A stretch of 64,000 nucleotides of DNA from Talinum fruticosum (Eukaryota > Streptophyta > Magnoliopsida > Caryophyllales > Talinaceae), in assembly GCA_021018815.1 (NCBI GenBank), contig JAITYX010000034.1, positions 992,001-1,056,000 of the forward strand, given 5' to 3'. A program made the translations under genes and the position numbers. How positions within the stretch are numbered: position 1 is the stretch's first letter; the number at the start of each line of letters is the position of its first letter. Shown piece by piece: positions 35,660-46,620 of this stretch. The notes below the pieces were generated by a model. It did no database searches. It was not told the DNA's origin and saw only the letters and a list, made by a program, of their open reading frames with translations.

Positions 35660-35978
35660 GAGAGCAAAGAGGTGACTTTAGAAACAGAGGGTAGCTTCAT
35701 GGTGAAGCAAGCTTTATAGATTGCCAAAAGATGCATTAAGGATATGCAGCTGAAAGTTGCTCAAGGTTTTCAAGAAAAACTAATGCCCGAGAATTTCCTA
35801 CCCAAGCATATTCTCGTTTTCGATTTCCAATTACTCTAAGCATGTTGCCATGATGAATCATTTGGACAAGTTTGTCCTAGAGCATACAGAGGTAGGTAGT
35901 CCACCAAACCCAACGATATTGGATACATTGTTGATGTTATTGTTGACTCGCTTGTTTTTCTTTTTTTCCCATCCCTTT

Positions 35979-37593
35979 TGAAGACTCGGACTTTATACTT
36001 ACACTTTTCTGAGTCCCATCAAGAAATCAGGTATAAGACTTCATCTCTTATAGGGTTTTGATTTCAAGCCATTCCATGTGCCTTAGAAGCTTTTCCGAGT
36101 GATATATCATTTCCTCTCGAGTGTTATAGAAACTATTCTATATGTTTATACGTGACTCGACCGACTCGGAAAGCATACTTGTACTTACCACTTCACACTC
36201 GGTTCCGAGTCACTCAACGCTCGAAATATCGCATGTTCAAACACTTTATTTCACATACATAAACTCGAGTCCGACTTCATATTGCAGGGATTTCATTGTT
36301 AATTTACTATTCCAAGTCGAGCATATTTAGTGTGAACTTTGTTTAGTCTAGATCAAGTTTGTTTACTCCGACCTTCTACTTTCACTTGATTATCTTCTAG
36401 ACTCGACTAAGATGGAATTTTGAGTATCATGGATATTAGACTCGGAAAATTTCATTCCTTTTCTAACTCGGATAATTAGTCACTTAATTATCTTAATTAT
36501 CTTATTATCTATGTCTAATCTTGGACCAAAGTATTTTATACTTTGAGAACCAAATTAATTTACTTTTATAGGTTATTCAAACGAGGTTATCCTAATTTTG
36601 AATTGCAAAAGTAATCGGCTTTAAAACTTTAAATCACCAAGCAGACAAGGCTTTTTCCACCTCTAACCTAGCCCCGGACAATCGTGTCGTGGTTGTCTGC
36701 TTTCTAAACCTGGAAATCTGCGACACTAAGCTCAACGGTGGTTTCCACATTATTTTTCAAGACACCACTAGTGGTTTTGGGACTTCCAAAGGAGTCAAGA
36801 GCCGTTGCCCAACGTTCATATCTCAACGGATATTTTCCGAGTGACTCGGAAATCCCATTACAACGGTTACAAATGACTTCTAGTCGGAAGATGGACACAA
36901 CGGCTAAGCCGCTTAGGCATCTATAAATAGAAGCCAACTTTCAGGACTTGAAGATTGTTGAACCAACTGTTAATACACATACTTGAGCAAAAGTCATTGT
37001 ATTCACTCTCAATCTTCTACTTACAACTCCAATTCTATATTTATTATTTCTTTGAGTTGTAAGGTCTTGTACTCGATTGCAAACACTCTCTTTCTTACTC
37101 TCTAAGTAAGGTCCCTTAACTAAGTCTGTAAGGGTTAACTCAGCTCAATTGTCCCTAACTGTAAGGGTGATCTCGGTTAGGAAGTACTAGATCGGATAAG
37201 GTAATTTTTGAGTATAGGAAAAACTTGTAAGGAGTTGTCTAAGGGAGCAACTCGGGTTGAGTCGATCTACTGAATTTTGTGGACTCAAAATAGTGGATTT
37301 GACTTCGTGCTTGGATTAGCATGTCCGTGGTTTTCCGCCCCGGGAGGGTTTCCACGTACTTTATGAGTTATTACTTTTCCGAGTGCATTCTAGACTCGGA
37401 CAGCTTCACAGTTCTACTCAATCTGTTTCTTCACTCTTCACCGAATTCCGAGTTAGTACTTTTCTGAGTTCATCCTAGACTCTCACTCACCTTAGATTTA
37501 TATCTATTTTAAATTTAAAGCAAATTTCATCATCACCCTATTCACCCCCCTTCCCTCTCTCGGTGACTTTGCCTCTCCCAGAGCAAACCTTCA
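35979..37593 (+). mobile_element. Copia solo LTR in RAD51C-like intron
   Basis: 1615 bp, TGAAGACTCGGAC...GAGCAAACCTTCA, the A/B/H family but a longer subtype shared with 57,479-59,067. No internal sequence is attached. The flanks are CCTTT (left) and CGTTT (right), a duplication with one mismatch. A TATA box CTATAAATAGAAGCC is at about 36,920. Solo LTRs arise by recombination between the two LTRs of a full element. Confidence 0.87.
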
Positions 37594-37893
37594 CGTTTTT
37601 AGATAAGAAACTTATTTTATGGAAGATACAACATAATTGGACACAAACAAGAATTTTAAAGATCCTTGGCCTTCTGATTATATGTATCTCTTAAGTCACT
37701 TACCATCTTTGTTAGAGGTGATGGTGTTCTCTAATTGAAATCTACACTGTCCCAATTACTTCTTATAAAACTGAAGCAAGCATCTTAGCAAGTTCTATAA
37801 TTATTCCCTTTTAGCATCCTAATTTTACATATAACTATAACAAAATGCATAATTTCACGTTTTATCATTGATTTTCGTTTCTATGTTTTTTAG
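37594..37893 (+). other. Rest of RAD51C-like intron
   Basis: AT-rich, no coding potential seen. It ends in a T-rich tract and the AG acceptor used for the second exon. Confidence 0.6.
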
Positions 37894-38046
37894 GTCAAAG
37901 TGATCATAATCGATAGTATTACATTTTATTTCGATCAAGATTTTGAAGACTTGGCCCTCGGGACTCGCATTCTTGGTGGAATGGCCCTAAAGTTGATGAA
38001 ATTAGCACAAAAGTTCAATCTTTCTGTAATAATACTTAATCATTTA

Positions 38047-38472
38047 GGCTCTATTTGATTCTAAGAAAATTAGAAGGAAAGAAAAAAAATGTGGAAAATG
38101 AATTTTTTCCCCTTGTTTGAATTGAAGAAAAAGGAGAGAAAAAGTTTTGATGGAAAAACTCATGGAAAATTTTGTCAATTTGGTCAATGATATTTTCCTT
38201 CCAAAATTGAGAGGAAAATGGAAGAAAAATTTCACAAAGAGAGAGAAATGGAGAAAAGAGAGAGAATTCTATTAACTAATGTCATCAAGAATTTTCTCTC
38301 TCCTCTCAATTAATCAATGCTATTGAGTATTTTTTTCTCTATTTTTCCCTCTATTTTTCCTTGAATAAAACACAAGAAAAAAAAATAATTTTCCCTTTAA
38401 CTTTTTTTCCTCATCACTTTTTTTCCATTTAAATTTTCTTTCCAACCTATTTTCTTATAATTAAATAGAGCC
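38047..38472. mobile_element. Tourist-like MITE
   Basis: 426 bp with imperfect terminal inverted repeats (GGCTCTATTTGATTCTAAG and, on the other strand, GGCTCTATTTAATTATAAG) flanked by TTA on both sides (38,044-38,046 and 38,473-38,475). TTA/TAA duplications and GG...C-rich ends fit PIF/Harbinger MITEs. There is no coding capacity. It sits at the 3' edge of the second RAD51C-like exon. Confidence 0.8.
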
Positions 38473-38475
38473 TTA

Positions 38476-38919
38476 GTGTTTATGCTTGAGAGAGGATTCC
38501 ATTAATCGAAAGTGTTCCTGAGCATGAAGAAACTAATGGTTGATTTTACTTGCACATACATTAAAGCATGGCTTGTCCTTAGACCCTACTTGTATTGTCA
38601 TTGTTGGGGTTGGTTATAATTAAGTTGGAACGTGAGATCTCGAAGATTTCACTCATAATTTTGCAAATCCAACAATCATAAAGGTAATTTTAAGTAACCC
38701 AAAATTTTAAATAACATGGATATTTTCAATGACCAAATTAGTTACGGAAGAATGTATACAGTATAGTCACTTTATTATTAATAACCCATAAGGTAGAATT
38801 TTGCAAACGAATAATCAAACTGCTAAGAAGTTCATTCTGGGAATTTTTAACACCCTACAAATCTTTACCAAAAAAACTAGCAAGTAAGAGACAAAATAAA
38901 GTGAAAGAAGACCTGGAGA
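38476..38919. other. Unassigned AT-rich sequence
   Basis: About 440 bp with no recognisable gene or repeat. The next RAD51C exon would be expected here or beyond, but I do not find it. Confidence 0.5.
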
Positions 38920-39207
38920 GTGAAATTGATGAGGTCTTCAATATATCAGGCAGTTGTGATGACCTATAACACTATATTGGTTGGCAACGATGGCAGTGTT
39001 CAAGACGGCTATTTGCCCGTAAATTCCTTGCACCCAAAAATTCGAGACGCCTACAAATTCGATATACCCGGAACGGACTCGATTGCTAGTGCAAAAGCTC
39101 ATGCAATGATCACCTGGAAGATAGAGGGAAAGGACTTAGGGTTACCGAGTGAGAGTTGTGATAGAAAGAAATCGGTGAAAAGAGAATTAAGCAAACCAAT
39201 TTTTTAA
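38920..39207 (+). CDS. Unrecognised 95-codon ORF
   Basis: An uninterrupted frame from ATG to TAA. The protein contains NTILVGNDGSVQDGYLPVNS, LHPKIRDAYKFDIPGTDS and AMITWKIEGKDLG, then a basic tail (DRKKSVKREL). Its mixed, globular-looking composition, with few low-complexity runs, makes it more gene-like than the other short frames around it. It has no signal peptide or membrane segment. It could be a last exon or a fragment of a captured gene. I do not recognise the family and give no function. The 217 bp after it, up to 39,424, hold nothing I recognise. Confidence 0.4.
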   Translation: MKLMRSSIYQAVVMTYNTILVGNDGSVQDGYLPVNSLHPKIRDAYKFDIPGTDSIASAKAHAMITWKIEGKDLGLPSESCDRKKSVKRELSKPIF

Positions 39208-39623
39208 TTTCGTATTTTTCATTTCGTGCGTGTATACTCGGGCTGGATTATTATATTGGGCTGGACATGGATAAACTTCGACGCCTTTACTAGACGAAGT
39301 TTACTTAGATGCTAGAAAGCAACGAGAAAGGATCATTCATTTGGACTTGCGTGAACTAGAATAGACGCAGAGCCCAAGCGTCGAAGACCAAGCGACAAAG
39401 TAAGCCCCGTTTTCTAATTGTGTCATTTCACACCTTTACCCTTGAACACCGGAACATAGGTTTTGACCTTTCCTAAAACCTCTTCTAATCTTTTTAGTTT
39501 TCGTCCCTTTTCGGTTCCCCTTTGGGAAACTCAAAACAATAGGAAAGTACTTTATTTTTGTTAGCTTTTCTTTCAAAACTGGCTGGCGACTCCTTTTTAA
39601 TTTATTTAATTCTTGAAATTGCA

Positions 39624-39653
39624 AGTCACAACCAAAAAAATTAAATAAAATAC

Positions 39654-39714
<61 letters not shown>

Positions 39715-40715
39715 AAATAAAAGCACTTTATTTACTAGTAATGGTAATTGGCACATGGAAAACTCTAATTGTCACATGTTAAATGATTTTTACAAGGATT
39801 GTGGCTAGGTTCATGAAGGTCAATCAAAGGTCAAGGCTCTTTAGTAGGGATTAACAGCTATCATAAAGCTTATGGTTTAATTTTATATTTTAATGGAGGC
39901 TTTTGAGTGACCACTCTATTGAAATTTTCAGCTCCAAATCCCCTATAACTACCCCCCAAAACTAGCTTGAAGAGTCACCCCATTTCTAATCTTCACTCTA
40001 TCCTTGTCTTGATTTAGCTCTCCACTTCTTAGAAGGTTACTTACAACTCCTAAAATGGTATTAACCATGTTAACCTCTTCTCCCAATCTATCCTTCCACT
40101 CAAAATTTTTTTTATGTGTACTAGTGTATCAAAATGTTTTTGGCCTCATTGAAACCATTCCACAGTGATATTAACCGAGTGATCATCTTACTCAAAGCAT
40201 CTCATTGAACCTTCAAGAAAGAATTATTATCGTAAAGTCCTATCAAAGTTTTAATGGATTATTTTCTTTAACATTATTTTTCATCAAAAAATTAGTTTTA
40301 AAGATTAAAATTGTTTTACATAGTTGAGTGTTTAGTATTGAGAATTTTGTTCTCATTCTGGTTTGTTTTTATTGTTTTCAGGTAGCAACTAAATGGATAT
40401 GGGGCTAATAAAGAGCTTGGGACGACCACCTAGAAGATCACTTTTCTTTTCCTTTTCCTACTCTTCATTACTTGGATATTGACCACTTAGAAATGCTAGT
40501 TGCTATTTGAACAATAATTTTTATTTTATTTTAGTTTCTTTTCATTTTAATACTTATCGTATTTTATCTCTTATTTATCGATTAGAGTATTGTCCTTACA
40601 TGTCTTAAACATGTGGTATAACACCCTAAATTACCTAACTACCTTGAAGAAAATTAACTATGTTCTTTTTAAGTTTCATAAGAAAAATATATGAGAAATT
40701 TTAGGGTGTTACACC
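39624..40715. mobile_element. Unidentified 1.1 kb insertion in gypsy LTR
   Basis: The host LTR is interrupted after ...GAAATTGCA and resumes GCATCTTGG. Near its right end is an imperfect hairpin (AACACCCTAAATT at about 40,620 and AATTTTAGGGTGTT at about 40,698-40,711), and on the minus strand it begins TGTAACACCC, as some gypsy LTRs do. No clear terminal repeats, target duplication or coding capacity were found. It might be a solo LTR or a degraded transposon. Confidence 0.4.
39658..39713. repeat. (ATT)n microsatellite
   Basis: About 18 ATT units near the left end of the unidentified insertion. On the minus strand it yields a meaningless poly-asparagine frame. Confidence 0.95.
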
Positions 40716-41204
40716 GCATCTTGGCTTTCTTTATAGAAGATTAGGAAAATTTTTAGAAACCGAACAACAGCCTAAGCCATCTAACTAGGACTACTTCGGC
40801 AGTAAAGAGACCGGCGCCGACCAGTCGATCCGATGGGTTGGCTCTGATTCATAGGCCACCGCTAGGCCTAGCTCCTGGCCCAGCAATTAGGCTGTCCGGC
40901 CCTGTTGAGCTTGGTAGCGGTCCATTCTAGAATTATCTTTTCGCTTAAAATACATCCCGAGACTTCTAACACGGTTTTCAAAAATAAAGTGATTTCCAAA
41001 TCGCTAATCAACCCTTTAAAAAATCTAAATCCGCGTCCACCTTGATGAGCACACTTTGTGTAAAGCCAACATTAATGGACAAACTCGACGCGAGCCATGG
41101 TTACTACACCACCCCGCCCGATGCAATAGTTAGATTTATCATTTTCTTTTAATTATTTTGTTTATCGCATTCAATCATGTTAGGATTACCTTTAATTTCT
41201 TCCT

Positions 41205-41209
41205 ATAGC
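41205..41209. other. Target-site duplication ATAGC, left (G1)
   Basis: Exact match to 50,360-50,364. Confidence 0.88.
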
Positions 41210-43902
41210 TGTAGGAACCATGGCATATTCCCTATATGGAACCAGTCGGATCGAGTTTTCCAATGATTATCGACTCTTTTTGGTTTTTGAAGATTCTTTT
41301 GAAAGTTGATTTTTGAAATAGTTTGAGTGAAAGGGTGATTGGGGATTTTTCTTAATCATTTTTATTTTAGAAATTGATTTTAGAGAAATCCTGTGATGTT
41401 ATTTCAATGTTAGAAAAAAATAAAAAAACTTTAGATCACATTTTGCCGCAAAGCTCTCGGGCCAAACAAGATAAACCCGGCTGGGCGGGAGCCGAGCTGG
41501 CCTCTAGCCGAGCACCGGCATCAACCAACATCGACCGGATTTTGGCGCCGACTATAAAACTAAGACTCGAGAAATCAGTCTCGACCATATAGCTTAGGCT
41601 GTCAAAATAAAACCATTATTTTCGTTAGTTCAACCTAAAATACCAAGAAGCGAGATAGAGAAAAATGAAACATAAAATAGGGAGTCGCCAATAAGTTTTA
41701 GAAGGTAAAAACTAACAAAAATAAAAATAAAAAACCTAGTTTTCCAATCTTCGTATGAAAGAACTAAGCCTGAAAGAGGTTTTAAAAGAGACTCCATCGG
41801 TCTAAAACAGAGAATCTGATGTTCGAGGGCGAAGGTACGAAATGAAGGGATAAACCCTCCATTTCACCCGTCCACTCATGATCTTGACTAGTTTAAGTTG
41901 TGAGTTAAAAAAATGTGTCTAAACAGTTAATACACAACATGTGAATTGGGAAATTAAATCAAACAAGGCATGCTATGAAAGTGATAAATAAGCAAATACA
42001 AAACTGATAAAGAAAGCGAAAAGAAACAAAAATTACAAGTGGATGGGAAGGAATTAAAAGCGATTACATATTTATCCAAAATACGTAAAGCATTAAAACA
42101 AATAAATAAAAACCGTAAAGAAAGCTTGAAATCGGATCCGGGGCCCTCAAGTTGTTTCACCTGCTAATCTTGGATCACAAACCGAATCCAGCAGCGTAAC
42201 GGCAGGGTAGTAAGCTAGAAAGAAGGGTAGAGAACGCCGTTCATGGAGTTTAGGAATAAGGAAAATTTGTGATGGTATAGCGAAATGGATAGAGTAGAGA
42301 GTGGTAGGAATATTTTCAACTTAGAGGGGCTTGGCTAGCTAAAAATGTAGCCGAAGATGGAATTATTTTAGCATCCTAAAATGAGGGAGTAGCCCCTATT
42401 TATAGAAAACTTTAGGTAAAAAATCAACCCAAAACTACACCTGGTCACCGAAAATCAACCGAACCGGGTCCGTATTTGCCGATGAGGATAAAGGAGCTGG
42501 ACCGGATAAAATCCATTTGGAGCGCAAGATCCCGAGAAATGTGGTGTCGGTCACCCAATGACGTCGTGTGGCCGTCTAGACTTCCCTACTTCAGTTGGGC
42601 ATTCGGACTAAACGTAACGTTTTGGCGAGGTAACGGTGAAAACGTGGCACCGGTCAAAATGGCCTTTCGTGTCTTGGTTAGAACCCGGATGCAAATCTGT
42701 GCCCTCGGGTTACCCTACCTACCGATCTTAGATCACAAACCGAATCCGGCAGAGTAACGAGCAGGGTAGTGAGCTCGGAAAAAGAGCGTAGAAGGCTGTT
42801 TGTGGAGTTTAGGAATTAGGAAATTTATTGACAAGTATGGCGAAATGGAGAGAGTTGAGAGTGGTAGGAGCATTTTTAGCTTAGAGGAGCTTGACTAGCT
42901 CCAAATGTAGCTGAAGATGGAATTATTCTAGTGGCTAAAAATGATGGGAGTATCCCCTTATTATAGAAAAGTTTAAGTCGAAAAATCAACCCAAAAACTG
43001 CTTCACTAGTCTGAAATCAACCGAAACTAGTCCAGATTTGGCAACAAGGATAAAAGAGCTAGACCGGAAAAAATCCATCTGGATTGAAGGATCTTAAGAA
43101 AGGCACGCGGCGGTCACTTAACGATGTTGCGTGGGTATCTTCACTTTTGTGCCTCGGTTGGGCATCTGGGACCAAACGCAGCATTTTGGTGAGGTCACAC
43201 CGAAAACACTGGCACTGGTACAAACAAGGCTTCGTTTCTTGGTTGGACGCTAGAACCAAATGCAATGCTTTGACAATTTAAGCCATGAAATGCAATACCG
43301 ATCAAAAAAGTGTCGTACGGATGCCTCGGGTTCCATGCCTCGATTGGTCACTTGAACCAAACGCAACATTTTGGCGATTTAGACCGAAAACGCGATGTCG
43401 GTCTCATTGACAATGTTTTATCATGGGTGGTAGGGACACTATTGCTGATATAATAACCTCTATACAAAATGCCGACATGAATAGAAAAGGAACTCGCTTG
43501 GCCACTAAGGGAAAAAGTGAAACTCTGCGTTTTTGCATAGTATGGAGGAAAATCGGCGCCAATTTGGGCAGACTTTCCATTTTTAAAACATTCTATTTTT
43601 GCAAAGATTCTATTTTTGGCGGGTTTTTATTTTTGGAACGCTTTTACTTTTAGTGCGGGTTTGGGTTTCCGAGTTGGGAGCCCGAACCAGGTTTTTTCTG
43701 CTGAATGAAAATGGGTTTGTGGGCTCGCCCAAGCAAAAAGGCTATTTTTTGTGGTGCTAATGGGTTTTTTGTGGTTTACTAGCTTTCGTCACGCCGATCA
43801 AACAACAATCATGATCCGAGTTCGCCAACAGGATCGAGATTTAATCACCGGGCCAACAAAATAAACAAAAGACATAAAGGTGACATGTTTTAGGTGTCTA
43901 CA
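41210..43902 (-). repeat. G1 3' LTR, with internal tandem duplication
   Basis: 2693 bp, about 600 bp longer than its partner at 48,275-50,359 because of a duplication (42,139-43,257). Bounded by TGTAGGAACC and GGTGTCTACA on the plus strand. The frame at 42,476-42,757 and the opposed frames at 43,059-43,281 are LTR sequence, not genes. Confidence 0.85.
42139..43257. repeat. Tandem duplication of about 560 bp including the LTR promoter
   Basis: Two head-to-tail copies (about 42,139-42,698 and 42,699-43,257). Each starts near GCCCTC and then GATCACAAACCGAATCC (42,173 and 42,729) and contains the TATA region: CTATTTATAGAAAA at about 42,398 and TTATTATAGAAAAG at about 42,959 (minus-strand TATAAATA and TATAATAA). 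The partner LTR has only one copy. Confidence 0.8.
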
Positions 43903-45789
43903 ATTAGGCCCCACATTGACCGAGTTTGAAAGACGAAGATCAAAGTAGACGCTAACGGTACTTACCTGGTGCTTCGGATGTTAATTGAATCAATGTGCTT
44001 GGAATTAGTTATCTTTTGACATGAACTCTAACAAGGGAGCCTGGACTTGACTAACTGAGTCCGAAGTCCGGGTGGCTAATTCCTTAACTTGGTTAATTAA
44101 AGTTATGAAGCTCGGATTGGTGTACCTAAACTTGACCACATGCTTTGTCCGAAGCTTGGCGGGGGCTTGAACTTGACTCGAGTAGTAAAGTCCGAAGTCT
44201 AGAGGGTTGCCTTAACTTGACCACTTCTTGGATCTAAAGTTCGGCTGGGTATCCTAAACTTGGCTTGATTATCATCCTAAAGCTCGAAGGAGAGGCCTAA
44301 ACGTGATCATGTTTCGTGTCCGAAGCTTGGCTAAAACTTTCGCACCTATAATTTTGTTAACTAATAGTCGAATGTAAATAGATTCAAGTGTTACTGAAAA
44401 ATGATATGTAACCAAATCATGTTTCAAATGTACTTCCTTGACTTAGTCATGGGGAGGTCCTAAAGTCTTGGCTTGGTGTGTGAACCTTAACCATCGCTGG
44501 GTCCGAAGCTCAATTGATTGTCCGGACTTTGACCACTATTGGGCCCGAAGCTCGACAAATTATGTTTGAACCTTGACTCGCTGTTGGGCCTTAAGCTTGA
44601 TGGGATTATCTCGAACCTTGACAACCGTTGGGTTTGAGACTCGATAGGTGTCGAACTTGGACCACTGTTGAGCTTGAAGGTCAACGGTGGTGACCGAACC
44701 TTCACCAATGTTGGGCCTAAAGCTCGACAAATGATGTATGAACCTTGACCACTTTGGGTCCGAGACTCTACTAGCTTGTCCGAACCTTAACTATTGTTGG
44801 GCCCGAGATTCGACTCGGGGATGTCTTAACCTTGATCGTTGTTGAGCCCTAAGCTCGACTGGGATGTATGAACCTTGATCATTGTTGGGTCCGAAGCTCG
44901 ACTTGCTGTCTAAATCTTGACCGCTATCCGAAGCTTGACATCTATCCACTTTCGTCGAAATAAGGTCGGATATTTGCCTTACTTGAGAATTTGAAGTTTA
45001 ATGAGGTTATGTGCCCCATTCTAGTTTTGAGGTTTTTAGTCTATGTGCTAATAACTCCTTTGTTTGTATGGTAGAAGATTGGTGCTTCTTTTTAGTATTC
45101 TTGGAGTTGTTGTATGACCTTTTCGATCATGAGCCGCCACGTTCTTCTTGGGTGCTTGTGTCTAGATCTTCTCGAATGTTGGATAGTTGGCTAGCTTTGG
45201 TTAGTTTATAGGAGATTCCCTTTCAAGTTGGTGATGCTAGTGACTTTCTTGATGTCGACTTGATGGATGATGCTTGATTGAATAGTCTCCTGTAGGGTGC
45301 TTTATTATTAAGTTTTGTATTTTTAGAATTTTGACTCATGCAAAGGCGACAAATGCAAGACTTTATTCTAAGAACAAATGTATTCTTTTATTAAGATGAT
45401 GCAAAAAAATTCAAAAGGACAAACACAAAATTACACTTTAGCCCCCACTCCCCAAAGTAAAGCATAAAAAATGAATCGCTTCAACCGCAATGGTGGTTCA
45501 ATGGTGGTATTCTTCCCGACTGATTTCTACTCCTTTGAGTATGGCAAATTGGCTTCGATTATGGGGATTGGGATCAAATTAGAATTAGGGTCGGACCTCA
45601 AGGGCTTCCTACGTATCCGCTGTAGCAAAAATAAGGCCTTCGTAGTTTAAAAGGGAGTACTGATTTGGGTTTTTTTTTGGAAAACAGGAAAAGGAAATAG
45701 ATCTAGGATGGATCCGAAAATGGGAAACATACTCTTTATTAGCATCCTTGGTGAGTGATTGGCTTATTGGATGATCTTCTAGTTGGTTC
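43903..45789 (-). other. G1 non-coding region between gag and 3' LTR
   Basis: Next to the LTR, the minus strand reads GGTCAATGTGGGGCCTAAT, a likely polypurine tract. Then come tandem repeats (strongest at 44,470-44,945) and about 800 bp of unassigned sequence. The frames at 45,011-45,211 (+) and 45,609-45,791 (-) show nothing recognisable. Pol should be here in an autonomous element and is missing. Confidence 0.65.
44470..44945. repeat. Minisatellite of about 60 bp units in G1
   Basis: About eight diverged units built on CTTGACCACTGTTGGGCCCG followed by AAGCTCGAC and a variable spacer. Weaker copies extend left to about 43,930. Confidence 0.8.
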
Positions 45790-46620
45790 AAGCTTTTGTG
45801 GATGTCTCGCTCCGCTTATATAAGCATGCCGACATCTCGAAGTGTTTTAAAGTCCATGAAGGCAAGAACGTTAAGTGTTGCTGATAGGCGGGTTTTAGGC
45901 TTTTCATGATTAATCTAACCTGATCCTTTTTAGAGTGTCGGTCAATCATGTGGGCAGCCTTTGCTCTCCATCGAGTGAGGAAGTCGGTGAAGCTCTCCTT
46001 GTCTCCTTACTCAAGGTCTCGAAGAGTGACTGGTAGATTAGTAGTGTAGGAGTATTAATGTAAGAACTCCCGACAAAGATCTTGCTTGTTTGTGACCTTA
46101 TGTGGGTCGACAATATTATACCACTTCAAGACGTCTTTGTCAAACGTCCATGGGAAGATGGAGTGGTATGCATCCTCCGGTAAATTCTTTAAAGTTATGG
46201 CCCCTATAAAGCTCCTCATGTGGTGGTGGGGGTTTCGAGTCCCATGGAACTTGATGTCGGGCATGGTGAATTTTGGGGAAATTTGCCTTTAGGGATTGCA
46301 TTGAATCCTTGGGCCAACTAGTAGTCATTGAATATCAAGGATTCACGCAATAACTTCTCTATTCGATATATTCATGGATCAGATCGAGGCTTGGGCTAAG
46401 GTTAAGGTTTAGGTTGAGGGTTTGTTTCCTCTCCATCCTTTCTTGCTTCGTTAGCATTCTTGTTAAGGCTTTGGAGTATAAGATTAAGGGTTTCGGATAT
46501 TGACTCAATCTTTTTATCCACGACTTTAATCTTAGCTTCTATTTTTACAACTACCTCCTTAAATAAGGTTGTAATGGGAGTTTTCTCTAGCTTGTTGGCT
46601 ATTTTTTAGGAGGGTTTTGC
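45790..46620 (-). pseudogene. Gypsy gag remnant (element G1)
   Basis: Tat/Ogre-type gag. On the minus strand, a coiled-coil lead (VVDKKIESISETLNLILQSL, about 46,460-46,530) is followed by MPDIKFHGTRNPHHHMRSFI and FPWTFDKDVLKWYN (46,055-46,264), the conserved core of Retrotrans_gag proteins in this lineage. ESFTDFLTRWRAKAAHMIDR-like sequence continues in another frame to about 45,900. Several frameshifts are present. It matches the gag of G2 at 60,672-61,770 block for block. It encodes the capsid only. Confidence 0.78.

Larger units (their letters stand above)
35660..38042 (+). pseudogene. RAD51C: RAD51C-like gene remnant, two exons
   Basis: RAD51C is a RecA-family recombinase paralogue acting in homologous recombination repair and meiosis. 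Exon one (35,660-35,891) reads ETEGSFMVKQAL, a stop, IAKRCIKDMQ, then PENFL, a frameshift, and SIFSFSISNYSKHVAMMNHL with DKFVLEHTE, ending at a GTAGGT donor (35,892). Exon two starts after an AG acceptor (37,892-37,893): [20 protein letters not shown], containing the Walker B strand, then [20 protein letters not shown] and VIILN. These match consecutive RAD51C segments ('TEGSFMVER', 'IFYFRVCSYTEQ', 'VKVVIVDSVTFHFRQD', 'VVLLNQ'). The Walker A exon and the C-terminus are absent nearby. A copia solo LTR fills the intron and a MITE follows at 38,047. One stop and one frameshift indicate a pseudogene, unless they are sequence errors. Confidence 0.8.
39425..41108 (+). repeat. Gypsy LTR fragment, split by a 1.1 kb insertion
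   Basis: 39,425-39,623 and 40,716-41,108 match, in order, the second half of the plus-strand gypsy LTR at 53,244-55,376: the 'ACCTTTACCCTTGAACACC' region through to an end TGGTTACTACA. The 5' half of the LTR is missing. It is directly followed by mid-LTR sequence of another copy (41,109). Confidence 0.6.

Noticed and set aside
39436..39756. Minus-strand frame with a long asparagine run
   Set aside because: It is a translation of the (ATT)n microsatellite and LTR sequence.
40619..40712. Hairpin AACACCCTAAATT/AATTTTAGGGTGTT as a transcription terminator
   Set aside because: Rho-independent terminators do not apply to plant nuclear DNA; the hairpin is better seen as part of the unidentified insertion.
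43059..43281. Overlapping frames on both strands as a gene pair
   Set aside because: Both lie in the duplicated part of the G1 LTR.
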